DNA from: Megamerina dolium
Taxonomy: Eukaryota > Arthropoda > Insecta > Diptera > Megamerinidae
Direction of reading: 5' to 3'
Length of the DNA: 64,000 bases
NCBI GenBank assembly: GCA_963854835.1
Contig: OY978526.1
Span: 35,750,501-35,814,500 of the forward strand
Positions 1 to 9,240 of this stretch are shown here, one piece after another. Made by a program: the position numbers and the translations under genes. The number at the start of each line of letters is the position of its first letter. The stretch's first letter is position 1. Below the pieces are notes generated by a model. It searched no databases. It had not been told where the DNA came from and saw nothing but the letters and a program-made list of their open reading frames with translations.

Positions 1-321
1 TAGACATAACAGGCAATAGACTTATGGGTCTGTATGACGTAACTTCGGTTAGATTTTTATGCGGTTTTGGAACTGCTATTATTTCAGCAACTTTCCATGT
101 GATTGGGCAATATTTTATTTTGATAGCTGCATTGATTTCATTCGTTGTTATTTTATTTATTTGGTCATTTAAGTCATTTATCAGATTGGGCAAGATTATG
201 TCTGCGTTGTTTAATTTGTTCTTGAACGTGTTTTTAAAATGCGCAGATAGAACGTTCGCCTTTTCAGATTGAGTTCTGGCCCATTTATTTTCTGCATTTT
301 GAGTGGGGGTTGGTGCACAAT

Positions 322-960
322 TTAGTTACATACATTCTTCGTTGCTCTCCACAGCGAGTAGCTGGTAATGTTCGTAGAGCTTAAGTTAGTAATATATTTT
401 TCGAATTTTTTGTCTTTGTCATTTTTTAGGATCATTTTCAATTCTTTTGTTACCTGATTTAATTTAGTTTTATCCTGGGGTGACCTTGTAGTTTGCCATT
501 TTTTACGTAGTTTCCTCTTCATTTTGATTTTATCTTTGATGGCAGGTGAAGCTATATAGTTGTTGGTTTTGCATCTGGGCGGTGGTGTTGAGTCGGATGG
601 TGCATGTATGATGTTATCGTTAAAATATGCTACAGCTGAGTCAATTTCATTTTTTTAGTAAGACGTTTATGCTCAATTTGTTTTCTATTATTTCTCAGTC
701 CAGTCTCAGTATTCCAGTTTGTATATTTACTATATATAATTTTGTTACATGTTGTTGATGGGAAAGTACTTTGGTAAGTTAAAATAACTGGTGAGTGGTC
801 AGATGAAAGTGCGTAGCTGGTTTTTATTGTTAAATGATCATGTCTTACGCTTTATGTGATATAAAAGTCAATCAGATCTGGTCTTCTTTTCATGTCAGAT
901 GGTCAATATGTTGATTTTCCCGTACGTAAGGGGGAAGACCACCTTGAGCTGTCGGAAAAT
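322..960 (-). pseudogene. Endonuclease end and EN-RT linker fragment (jockey type)
   Basis: Minus-strand translation gives the SSDHSP catalytic motif of the endonuclease near 780-830. A lysine-rich linker follows (RKLRKKWQTTRSPQDKTKLN), then SLWRATKN, the usual sequence just before the reverse transcriptase palm in jockey elements. A stop follows the DFYIT segment upstream. This continues the 2030-2502 fragment after removal of the inserted DNA. Confidence 0.65.
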
Positions 961-1583
961 AAAGTATTTTCGGAATTTTTTTTCAGCATTAAAACAACTT
1001 GCATTGATTAAATGTTTTATATGATTTTATTAGTTATCTTTTATACAATTAATGCCAATTTTTTTTGCTTGGATCTCGGGCTCCCTGTACACGCTGCACC
1101 AGGTCGCGTAGCCCCCTTCCAGCCCGGGTTTCCCCATCGGTGGGACATCTGGACCCTTGGCAAGTGAATCTGGAACAAAAGTTAGATAGGCAGGTTATTC
1201 TCCATATAATTTCGCACTGAAATACTGAAGCCGTTTTTTGAAAAGTTAATTTTTACGAAAATGGTGGCTATTTATAAAAAATTGTTAATTTTTTACCTGT
1301 AAAATTTGCCTCAAAATCGTGCTTTAAAAATCCAAATTATAAAATATCAAAAATCCCATCCATCCAGTATTTCGATGCAGAATTACATTCTCGATAATTT
1401 TGCAAGGTTTCATCAAAATCGGTTGATGAAACCTTCAAGCGCGATATGTCCCACCAGTTTACAAAATGTCGTTTCGAGATAAACGCGTTTGAAGTTTTAG
1501 AAACTCTCTCAGTGCCCCGGGAAATTTTTTAAAAAATCGTCTCGTTACCTCGTTTAAATGTTTCTGGCGGACTATAGATGCAT
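961..1583. other. Unidentified insert between LINE halves
   Basis: This segment separates the two halves of the minus-strand jockey remnant, together with the adjoining SINE. It has a GC-richer patch near 1075-1160 and then AT-rich DNA with no open reading frame. I do not recognise it. It is probably another insertion. Confidence 0.35.
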
Positions 1584-1953
1584 AAAAAATAAATAAATAA
1601 ATATGTGGCACTTAAAGCCCCAAAGGGCTCATTGGCCGAGCTTCTCTTCCATAACTGTTGTGCGTCTTAAATTTTGGACAATATTAGAAGGGACCTACTT
1701 ATTTTAGCCGGTTCCGAACGGCAGAACACTTGTGACATCACTTTTTCTGAGCTTTGTCACAGAGTTCTTTAAGAAGCTTTTTCATGGCAAGTTGTTACTG
1801 TCGGAAGAATTGCCAATTGCTTGCCGACAGGTGGGTACCATTCGAAAGAAAAATCTTATCGATATTAAATTTGTTATGCATCAGCAGGGGATTGAACCAC
1901 GACCTACAGATCAGAAGGCGAACACACTAACCACTGAGCTACGGCACCCGTAC
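1584..1953 (-). mobile_element. tRNA-derived SINE, full-length copy with TSD
   Basis: On the minus strand the head is tRNA-like. It has an A box (TAGCTCAGTGG, complement at 1931-1941) and a B box (GGTTCAATCCCC, complement at 1887-1898), then a unique body of about 270 bp and an A/T-rich tail near 1584-1600. The copy is flanked by a perfect direct repeat, ATAGATGCAT, at 1574-1583 and 1954-1963. That is the expected target-site duplication for LINE-assisted retrotransposition. It inserted into DNA lying inside the jockey remnant. Confidence 0.88.
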
Positions 1954-2029
1954 ATAGATGCATACTACATTAAAATACACACCTCATAGAACATTTCAAG
2001 CAAAAAAAAAATCGATTTTTTCTTCCCCC

Positions 2030-2502
2030 TTAAAAATTTGTTATTAGTTGTATATATTGCGTCAAGTAATTGTCTGCCCTTTGCGTTTGTTAATCTGGAG
2101 CCCCAGATTGAGTTCTTGGCATTAAAGTCACCTCCCGCAATGTATCGATTGCCAAGGGGTTTCAGATAAACCATATATTGGTGTGATGTATTGTTGTGTT
2201 TAGGTGGGCAGTAAATAGCTGACAGAACTAGAGTACCATAAAAGTCTTCGACTTGAACCGAGGTATTCTTCCTTATAGCCATGCAATGCAACCCACTTTA
2301 TATTTTTATTTATAATAATTGCTGTGCCACCCTGGGCTCGGTTGCTAGTATGAATGGTGTAGTATATATTGCACTTGGGGATTTTTATAAAGCTTTTTGC
2401 GGAAAAATGTGTCTCAGATACTAATACTATGTCAATATAATTACTATATATATGAATGATGTTATTTCTAAAATGTGTTGGTTTAATCCATTTGCGTTCC
2501 AC
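2030..2502 (-). pseudogene. LINE endonuclease fragment (jockey type)
   Basis: Two overlapping frames together give the N-terminal half of an apurinic-type endonuclease: an SETHF segment, then RAQGGTAIII, LVLSAIYCPP, and AGGDFNAKNSIWGSR. GGDFNAK with the following W is the conserved GDFNA motif. The frame changes near 2250, so the reading frame is broken. The fragment ends near 2030, where the inserted DNA begins. Confidence 0.75.
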
Positions 2503-2671
2503 AGAACAATTTTTAAGTTACTTGTGTTGTACATTAAGTTTAGTTACCAGTAGAGTCATAATGCTCATCATGTTAGTCATTTGTGAAATTAATTGTTTCA
2601 ACATATCTTTCAGTTCGACGAAATCACAATTTGTGTTTGGCATGATTTTATCTGAATCAGATGCATTTATA

Positions 2672-3127
2672 TTAGCTGTTGCTTGGGCGTACGTTAGATT
2701 TTGATTTACTTTGCTTTGACTGTTGGGATTTTGTAGTGATTGCAATTGCTCCTGTCCGCTGGTGATAGGATTTGCACACCATACAGCCGTTATAATTGGC
2801 TGTGTGTTTTTCTCCGCAAAATGCGCATTTAATATTATTGCTATTTTGGGGTATCGTACAATTTATTGTTTTGTGGCTTCCAGATCTTATCTGGTGCGGT
2901 GGTTCAAAAATCATCTTGCAGTGTAATAGGTCAGTTACAGAGTGTATTAGTTTATTATTTTCGTTAGTTTTTAATTCTAATGAGAATAGCGATAGTGGCT
3001 TTTTGGTACCATTTTGCAGGATATTATGTATATTTAAAACTTCATGACCTAACCCAGCAAATTCATTCTTAATTTCCTCAACATCTGTGGAGTAATGCAT
3101 GTTCTGTTCTGTTCTGTTCAGTTCCAC
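2672..3127 (-). pseudogene. Gag-like ORF1 fragment of the jockey-type element
   Basis: The translation has the jockey ORF1 pattern: LGHEVLNIHNI, GTKKPLSLFSLELK and a zinc knuckle of the CAFCGEKHTANYNGC type, which resembles the last knuckle of the related ORF1 at 27.3 kb. The first knuckle expected after the proline-rich hinge is missing, so this is internally deleted. In intact relatives the protein is an RNA-binding nucleocapsid that packages the LINE transcript. A Q/S-rich tail follows. Confidence 0.7.
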
Positions 3128-3177
3128 TGTTATTATTTATTTGATCGATCTTGTCATCAACAGAGGGAGTTTCGAGC

Positions 3178-3350
3178 CTGAAAATAAGATAGAAAAAAAT
3201 GCAATAATTTAAATTTGTACAAAATTCAAATCAACATTCTCAAACTTATACAATAGGCGTGTTTTATTCGACACTCGTACTTAGCTAGCACAGATAAATT
3301 ATTTGCAAAATAACAACAAACGCTTTAGCTAACCTTAGGGAGTATAATGG
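3178..3350. repeat. Upstream part of the duplicated ftz-like promoter block
   Basis: About 170 bp here closely match 30735-30895. Both contain AAATAAGATAGAAAAAAATGC and later CAAAATAACAACAAACGC, TTAGCTAACC and TTAGGGAGTATAA. In both places the same promoter/leader copy of the ftz-like gene follows, directly at 30.9 kb but 1.4 kb away here, because other DNA lies between. The duplication unit therefore began upstream of the promoter copy. Confidence 0.7.
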
Positions 3351-3490
3351 CCAACTCGCATAGAACTTTGGCTTCGCTTTGCCTCAGTGCTTTGCTTTGA
3401 GAGATTATATATGCGTTTGTATGAGGATGTTCACATAGCTATCGAAGCAAAGCAAAGCAACGCGAAGCAAGATGTTGGACAACTTTCAAC
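3346..3490. mobile_element. Possible small fold-back MITE
   Basis: The sequence after 3346 contains GGCTTCGCTTTGCC and GTGCTTTGCTTTG. About 70 bp later come imperfect inverted counterparts (CGAAGCAAAGC, AAGCAACGCGAAGC). The equivalent place at 30.9 kb lacks this piece, consistent with an insertion. No transposase and no clean target duplication were seen. Confidence 0.35.
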
Positions 3491-3703
3491 TTTTATGCTG
3501 TTCAAGCTGTTTACATTTCTGTTTTATTTTTCACTTTCATTTACATTTACATTTAAAAGACAAAAACAAGGTAAATATGAATTATTATTGCATATTATAT
3601 TGTTTTCCTTCATATTGATTTCATTCGTTTCAGACACTCGCGAATTTCAAACATTAGTAGCATAACTACTACTATAAAAAATAATAATTTTATTAACTAC
3701 TAC

Positions 3704-3746
<43 letters not shown>

Positions 3747-3775
3747 GTAATCATAATAATAATATTAATAATAAT
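3704..3775. repeat. (TAA)n-type microsatellite
   Basis: Nearly pure ATA/TAA triplets with a few interruptions. The flanking 3490-3700 is AT-rich and has no gene that I can support. Confidence 0.8.
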
Positions 3776-3799
3776 AACTGGCAGTATACACCTCAATCA

Positions 3800-4205
3800 A
3801 TAATAGAAAACCAACAATGCAAGATGTATTGGGATCGGAGTATCCTTACAGATCACAGCATAGAACACAATAGACCAGACATCCTTTTAATAGACAAAGC
3901 ACAAAACATCGCATATATAATTGTACTGTACTGTAGTAAACGTCCAAAACATCCAAGATACCGAAAACACAAAATATACCAAATATGAAGCAATAGCACG
4001 GAAAATAAGAACCATATGGAATATACAGAAAACACAAATAATACCAATGATAATATCAGCCACTGGACACTTCCCGCACAGTCTAATCAAAGCTGCTAAA
4101 ATACTGGATCTGCCACTACATGCCATAGCTGAAGCACAACATCAAGCCATTCTATCAACATGCCGGATAATGCGGAAATTTATGGAATCGTCACTAGTTA
4201 ACTGA
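3800..4205 (+). pseudogene. C-terminal end of an R4/R2-type LINE (restriction-like endonuclease)
   Basis: The + strand encodes, with a frameshift near 3930-3950, CKMYWDRSILTDHSIEHNRPDI followed by LLIDKAQ. RPD plus a downstream D/K pair is the restriction-like endonuclease signature at the C-terminus of R2/R4/Dong-type LINEs. Then comes KIRTIWNIQKTQIIPMIIS and ATGHFPHSLIKAA, matching the family's usual VPIVISTTG..PHSL segment. Only this C-terminal piece survives. An (ATAATAATA)-like tail at 4238-4262 may be its 3' end. Confidence 0.65.
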
Positions 4206-4436
4206 ACCCTCATGTCTATGACACTTAATATGTAAATGATAATAATAATAATAAAAATAATATTGTAATCCAATATACTTCAACTACTTCAATTACATCA
4301 TCAAAATTAAGTTTTGTGACTATTTTTAAACAAAACAGTGACCAAATATAAATCATATTTCAAAACAGGCAACTGACGCAGAAGCTGTTAAAGCGTTCAT
4401 TGTGGCATAAATTTTACAATACACCACTAGTCAACA

Positions 4437-4690
4437 TATCGATTTTAAAACGACTATATAAAATTCCTTTGTTTTACTGCAACTGCTCGAACCTATTCGC
4501 ACGTACAAATTCACGATATAGATAAGCCTAATGTTTTTATATGGCACCACAATAAAACATCGGCATCGACAAACAACTACAGCTACGTACTCTAATAGCT
4601 TATATACGCAGGTAGGTAATTTATAGTCAACCAATAGCATAATAATATTCGTAGGTACCTGAAATGCTGAAATTTTCTATTTTCTCTAAC
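4437..4690 (+). repeat. Promoter-upstream copy A of the ftz-like locus
   Basis: This block begins GATTTTAAAACGACTATATA and runs through TTTTTATATGGCACCACAA, CAGGTAGGTAA and TTCGTAGGTACCTGAAA. It is repeated about 300 bp later at 4738-5041 and again at 30957-31260. The last part (GTAGGTA...GTCAACCA...TTCGTAGGTACCT) resembles DNA at 56811-56880, upstream of the intact homeobox gene. It is therefore a local tandem copy of an upstream segment of that gene. Confidence 0.75.
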
Positions 4691-4737
4691 TATCTTTTTT
4701 ATCCTGCCTTATCTATCACCTTTCGAAATGAAAGTTG

Positions 4738-5319
4738 TCGATTTTAAAACGACTATATACAATTTTTTTGTTTTGCTGCAACTGCAGGCGCCCGTTCGCA
4801 ATATTCACGTTTATTAATAAAATAGAAAAACAATGTTCAGCCATGGCAAATTCACGCAAAAGGTAAACCTATTGTTTTTATATGGCACCACAATAAAACA
4901 TCGACATCGACCAACAACTACAGCTACGTACTCTAGTAGCTTATGTACGCAGGTAGGTAAATTATAGTCAACCAATAGCATAATAATATTCGTAGGTACC
5001 TGAAACGTTGAAATTTTCTATTTTCACTATCTATCTCTTTTTATCCTGCATGCTTGCAATACCTATAGATAGCTATGTACTGTCACAGAAAGGACTGCAA
5101 ATGCACTCACACACAGGAACATGCTTTGGTATAGTTATGTGTATGTGTATGTGTCCACATCCACTATTTGTTAAGGTAAGCAGGATAAGCAGAAAATTGA
5201 GTACGATGTGCAAGTATAAAATCAGGCCACGAGTAAGAGTTAGTTTCAAATGGTAGCCGACTGCCAACGCGATTACATCGCAAAACAGTGAAAGCGCGAA
5301 CATTGTGGCCACACGCATT
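4738..5319 (+). repeat. Promoter/leader copy B of the ftz-like gene
   Basis: The second tandem copy continues past copy A into the transcribed leader. It includes AAGCAGGATAAGCAG, GAGTACGATGTGCAAG, a TATAAAA box at 5215-5221 and TAGTTTCAAATGG. All have counterparts at 57330-57560 before the intact gene. It is almost identical to 31230-31540. A short upstream ORF of 13 codons starts at the ATG in TTTCAAATGG (about 5249), where the intact gene instead reads ATGTAA. Confidence 0.8.
5215..5221 (+). promoter_or_regulatory. TATA box of copy B
   Basis: TATAAAA lies about 30 bp upstream of TAGTTTCAAATGG, in the same arrangement as at 57470 and 31436. Its retention suggests this copy could still start transcripts, but no expression evidence is available. 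Confidence 0.55.
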
Positions 5320-6435
5320 ATGGCTCAGTTATTGAACCACATGCAGCAACAACAACAATTGCAACAACAACAATTGCAACAAAAACAACAACAACAACAA
5401 CAACAACAACAGCAGAAAAAGAAAATTGTCCCCAAGACAAATATTCTTGACGTGCTTGAGGAATTATCAGAATTTATAAAAATTCCTCCAAAATATCAGG
5501 AACTGCAACGACAATTGCAACAACAACAACAGCAGCAACAACTACCACCACTACAACAACAACTGCCACAACAAGAACTGCAACAACAACAAATGCAACA
5601 ACAACAGCAGCAGTATCAAACACAACAACCGCAGCAACATCAAGTTGTGCAACTATGGCAACAACAACAATTGCAAGAACAACAGCGGCAGCAGTATCAA
5701 CAACAACAGCAACAGCAGGATCAACCACAAAAACCGCAACGACATCAAGAACTGCCACAATGGCAACAACAACAACTGCAACAACAGCAGCAATATCAAA
5801 CACAACAACAGCAACAGCAGATACAACAACAGGAACACCAACAACTGCAACAACAGCGACGACGACTACTGCTACAACAGCAACAACAACTGCAACAACA
5901 ACAACAAGAACTACAGCAGCAACTGCAACAACAACAACAACTACTACTACAACAATCTCAGCCACAGGAGCAGCACCACCAACAACAACCACAGCAACAG
6001 CAGGATCAAACACAACAACCGCAGCAACATCAATATGTGCAACTATGGCAACAAACACAACTGCAAGAACAACAGCGGCAGCAGTATCAACAACAACAGC
6101 AACAGCAGTATCAACAACAACAGCAACAGCAGGATCAAACACAAAAACCGCAACAACATCAAGAACTGCCACAATGGCAACAACAACAACTGCAACAACA
6201 ACAGCAATATCAAACACAACAACAGCAGCAGCATCAACAAGTGCAACTATGGCAACAACATCAACAGCAGATACAACAGCAGCAACACCAACAACTGCAC
6301 AACAAAATCAACATCAATAACTGCACCAATAACAACTATTACTACAGCAGTAACAACATCATCAACTGCAACACCAACAACTACTACTACAGCAGTAACA
6401 ACATCATCAACTGCAACACCAACAACTACTGCTAA
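5320..6435 (+). CDS. Homeobox-less poly-glutamine ORF derived from the ftz-like gene
   Basis: An open frame of 371 codons starts at ATG 5320 and encodes MAQLLNHM followed by almost unbroken glutamine with some Leu, His, Arg and Pro. The start arises where the intact gene reads GCATTGTGGCTCAGTTATTG (HCGSVI, residues 41-46). Here the matching DNA reads GCATTATGGCTCAGTTATTG, giving a new ATG in another frame. A short non-Q island (KKKIVPKTNILDVLEELSEF and IKIPPKY) sits near residues 28-58. There is no homeodomain. Repeats of QPQQHQ.VQLWQQ occur inside. It could be a translated poly-Q protein, or simply CAA-rich DNA that stays open because a CAA/CAG/CAC/CTA array contains no stop in this frame. 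I favour a pseudogene-like relic with an open frame. Confidence 0.45.
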   Translation: MAQLLNHMQQQQQLQQQQLQQKQQQQQQQQQQKKKIVPKTNILDVLEELSEFIKIPPKYQELQRQLQQQQQQQQLPPLQQQLPQQELQQQQMQQQQQQYQTQQPQQHQVVQLWQQQQLQEQQRQQYQQQQQQQDQPQKPQRHQELPQWQQQQLQQQQQYQTQQQQQQIQQQEHQQLQQQRRRLLLQQQQQLQQQQQELQQQLQQQQQLLLQQSQPQEQHHQQQPQQQQDQTQQPQQHQYVQLWQQTQLQEQQRQQYQQQQQQQYQQQQQQQDQTQKPQQHQELPQWQQQQLQQQQQYQTQQQQQHQQVQLWQQHQQQIQQQQHQQLHNKININNCTNNNYYYSSNNIINCNTNNYYYSSNNIINCNTNNYC

Positions 6436-6528
6436 TACAACAATCACAGCCACAGGAGCAGCACCACCAACAACCACAACGGCAGCAGCAGTACAGTACA
6501 TTTTTGAATTTATAATTTTATTTAAATA

Positions 6529-7222
6529 AAATCAAAATCAGAAAACAACAATTTCTTTAAGTTTGATTTCAATGATACCAAATCATATTAAATTTTTGTT
6601 TTTGATAAATACCATGTGAAACGGCCCTACACAGAAACCAAAAAAAAAAAAACAGCGAATTTACTTATTTTTAATTAAATTGTGGTCAATTGATATCTAC
6701 AAGATAGTGGCAGAAAAAAACACAATTTTTTCATTTGGCAATACTTGAAAATTTGCATATACTGGACACTCAGTGGTCCTTCTTTGTACTTATGTTTGGT
6801 CCTTATTTGACGTTTTCTTTTTGCCCTCTTGCATAATTAATAAAAATAATTTTCTCTGAAATGACAATACTCTTGCTTGCTTTTTGTTGATTTTTCGACA
6901 TTGTAAAAAACAATATTAACAGTTTTGTGGATTACATTGGGATACACTGGAAAAGTTGAGTAAAATTGTTACTGTATATAATAAACGCTTGATTCTATCG
7001 AACAATAACAATATAAGCGGAATTAATAATATAATGAACATTTATGAATCTGTATTTTAATATTTGAGAATTAAGTTATAGGAAATATTTGGTTACACCC
7101 TTCACACCAACGCTCAAGTGCGTTGTTTTCAATGGATGCGAAAACCAGAAAGCGTAGGAAGGAAGGAACTTGAAGAAAATAAAGAAAAATATGAATGCAT
7201 TTAGTAGCATTGTCTTCATTGT
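6529..7222. repeat. Dispersed repeat shared with 47.08-47.69 kb
   Basis: About 690 bp match 47080-47690 in the same orientation. Shared landmarks are TTTGATTTCAATGATACCAA, CATGTGAAACGGCCC, GGTCAATTGATATCTACAAG, and GGAAGGAACTTGAAGAAA near the end. The minus strand of both copies can encode a peptide starting MSKNQQKA.KSIVISEK. That may be a remnant of a protein I do not recognise, and the frame breaks soon after in this copy. No terminal repeats are obvious. Confidence 0.65.
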
Positions 7223-9240
7223 TTTTTTTTTTTTAGTACTAAGAATTTATTGAATCCTTCTACTATTCGGAGAAACTCAGAATAAGTATTCTAATCTTAC
7301 AAAATAACTTAAAATTATTTGATATTCCCGTTTAGCAATTTCAGAGCGTATTCAATGTGTCTTTTGTTTTTAATCGTCGATGGCCTGTGCTCAGCATCAA
7401 TTGCCTAGCAAGAGGATGCGGATGGTTGTGTTATTTTTAAATGTAGCTTCTGCAGGACTTTGCAACTTCCTCAGAAATTGTGGGTACATTCAAATCTCGA
7501 TGGATGTTAACGTTCTTCATATAACAAGGCGCAGGCACTTGGATTGTATTTGCTGCAATTTTTCGATATTTGAGGAAGATGCGGTGCCCCATAACTGAAT
7601 ACCATAAATCCAGATTGGCTTCAGGATTGCTTTATATATTAGCACTTTGCATTCGAGATTCAAATTTGAGCTTTTGTGTAACAGCCACCATAGCTTGATC
7701 TGAGTTTTCTTTGCCTCTATGTGATTGTTCCAAGTCAGCCTTCTATCGAGGTGAATACCCAAGTACTTTGTTGAGGAACATTGTGGAACTGATTGGCCAT
7801 TTATTTTAAGTGGGGGACATGTATCTAGCCTTAGAGTGAAGGTTACATGTACACTCTTTGATTCATTGACTTTTATGAGCCATTTTGATAACCGGATTTC
7901 GAGAGAATCGACATGAGTCTGCAAGAATTTGGCCTGAGCTTAGAAAAATCTTGAGTGATATCAAGAAAGACAGCTGAGCAATACTTTTTTTCTTTAAAAG
8001 TGTTCCTTATCAGAGATACAATGCGATGAACTTGTTCTATTGTGCCGTCCTGTTTTCTAAATCCAAACTGATGTTGGGGAATCAGTTGGTTGAGATTAAT
8101 AAATGGAGTTATATTCATGAGAAGTAGCTTTTCGAATACTTTAGAGAGTAGAGGCAGGAGGCTGATAGATCTGTACGATGCAACTTTTGTAGAGTCTTTT
8201 CCTGGTTTTGCTATCATTATAATTTTTAAAGTTTTTCAGCATTTGGGATAGTGTTTAATACGAAGGATAGCATTGAAAATGTGCATGAGATGAATTACTG
8301 AAGCTGGAGGTAGCTCTTTTATAATTTTCCCGAAAATTTTTTGTGGACCAGGTGATTTTTTTGGGTTTAAATTTTTGTAAATTGCTTGGAATATGTCCTT
8401 CTTTTTAATTTTGAGCGTTATTGAGCAAGGTTGAGAAGTAAATTTTGGTAGTGATGACTGTGAAGAGGGTGGATTGGGTGTAAACACACTTTTTAAGTGG
8501 TTTGCAAAAACCAAACCTTTCTCACAGTTGCTTCTTGCCCAATTACCGACACTCAAACGGATGGGGGAATCAGTGAGAATTGGCCGATTTGCGTTTTTTG
8601 CTGATTTTCACAAAGAGTATTCTGACGCTTCACCAGATGTTAATTTGGCTATGTAATCTTCCAACTCTTTGGTGTTTTTATTTTTTAGGGCTTGCTTTAA
8701 CTTTCGAGTGCAGTGCTGTAGCTGTGTTTTCAGATTCGGTGTACTTAGTACTTAGAGAAAGATGGGAATTTACATATTTCTTTAATTTCAACCAGTGTAT
8801 TTTCTTTCTAACGCAATTGCTTTGGGGGCTTGGTAATTTTATAGATATTACCGTGGGTGAGTGATCAGATGAGAGATCATAATTACACTCACTGAGATTC
8901 AAGGAATTGAATTAGCTCCAAACGGTGCTGGCTTAAGCCGTTGGCGTTCCAGTGGCATATTTTGACACGACTCATGGTATTTATGGTCTGGATAGCAATG
9001 TTTGGAGTAACATCGATTGATTGATTGAGTGAATGCCGGTGGGCCGCTTACTGGCAAGGCCTGATGATGATGGGGTTGTTGTTTTTGTTGGCATACACAA
9101 ATGCCACCACAATTGGACACACTTTTAATTCTTTGTTTTTGTTCTGTGTTTAGTTCCATTAAATTTCCACCTTTGATGTTAAATTTATTTTTTATTTGTT
9201 TATTTGTTTTCTATTGTTTTGTTTACACTTAGTTTGTAAT
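7223..9240 (-). mobile_element. Jockey-clade LINE, decayed copy (same family as 25.9-30.4 kb)
   Basis: The minus strand carries a poly-T (poly-A) tract near 7228-7240, then reverse transcriptase (7517-8560), linker, a scrap of endonuclease and a scrap of ORF1 (zinc knuckle remnant near 9100). It is close in sequence to the element at 25.9-30.4 kb. At about 8905-8925 the start of the endonuclease joins directly to its last part, removing most of the endonuclease. Frameshifts interrupt the reverse transcriptase. The 5' boundary is not sharply defined. Confidence 0.85.
7517..8903 (-). pseudogene. Reverse transcriptase remnant of jockey-type LINE
   Basis: The frames give, in order, SSDHSPTVISIK (end of endonuclease), SLPKFTSQPCSITLKIKKKD, NPKKSPGPQK (usually SPGPDKI), IAKPGKDSTKVASYRSISLL, QFGFRKQDGTIEQVHR, AVFLDIT, then a jump to CPPLKINGQSVPQCSSTKYL and LGIHLDRRLTWNNHI. 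The block with the catalytic YADD-type motif is deleted between about 7925 and 7950. Several frameshifts make it non-functional. Confidence 0.85.

Larger units (their letters stand above)
1..3127 (-). mobile_element. Jockey-clade non-LTR retrotransposon remnant, interrupted
   Basis: Read on the minus strand, this holds pieces of a LINE in the expected order: a gag-like ORF1 piece (3127-2672), an apurinic endonuclease piece (about 2502-2030), and, after an insertion of about 1.07 kb, the end of the endonuclease and the linker before the reverse transcriptase (about 960-322, running toward the window start). The motif ALSSDHSPVI near 780-830 is the endonuclease SDH catalytic motif. Stops and frameshifts show it is dead. 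The interruption at about 960-2030 contains an unidentified segment and a SINE. It belongs to a different family from the jockey copies at 7.2 and 25.9 kb, judging by protein divergence. Confidence 0.8.

Noticed and set aside
1920..1950. Functional tRNA gene
   Set aside because: A and B boxes are present, but the anticodon stem is mismatched and the sequence continues into a SINE body with a tail and target duplications.
1732..1989. Frames ending GIEPRPTDQKANTLTTELRH (also 35920-36297 and 45513-45830)
   Set aside because: This peptide is the translation of the SINE's tRNA-like head and appears in every copy.
5474..6217. Long valine/alanine-, leucine-, asparagine- and threonine-rich frames on both strands over the CAA tracts (also at 21.0-21.5, 31.5-31.8 and 57.95-58.6 kb)
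   Set aside because: They are the other reading frames of a CAA/CAG repeat, which stays open in several frames.
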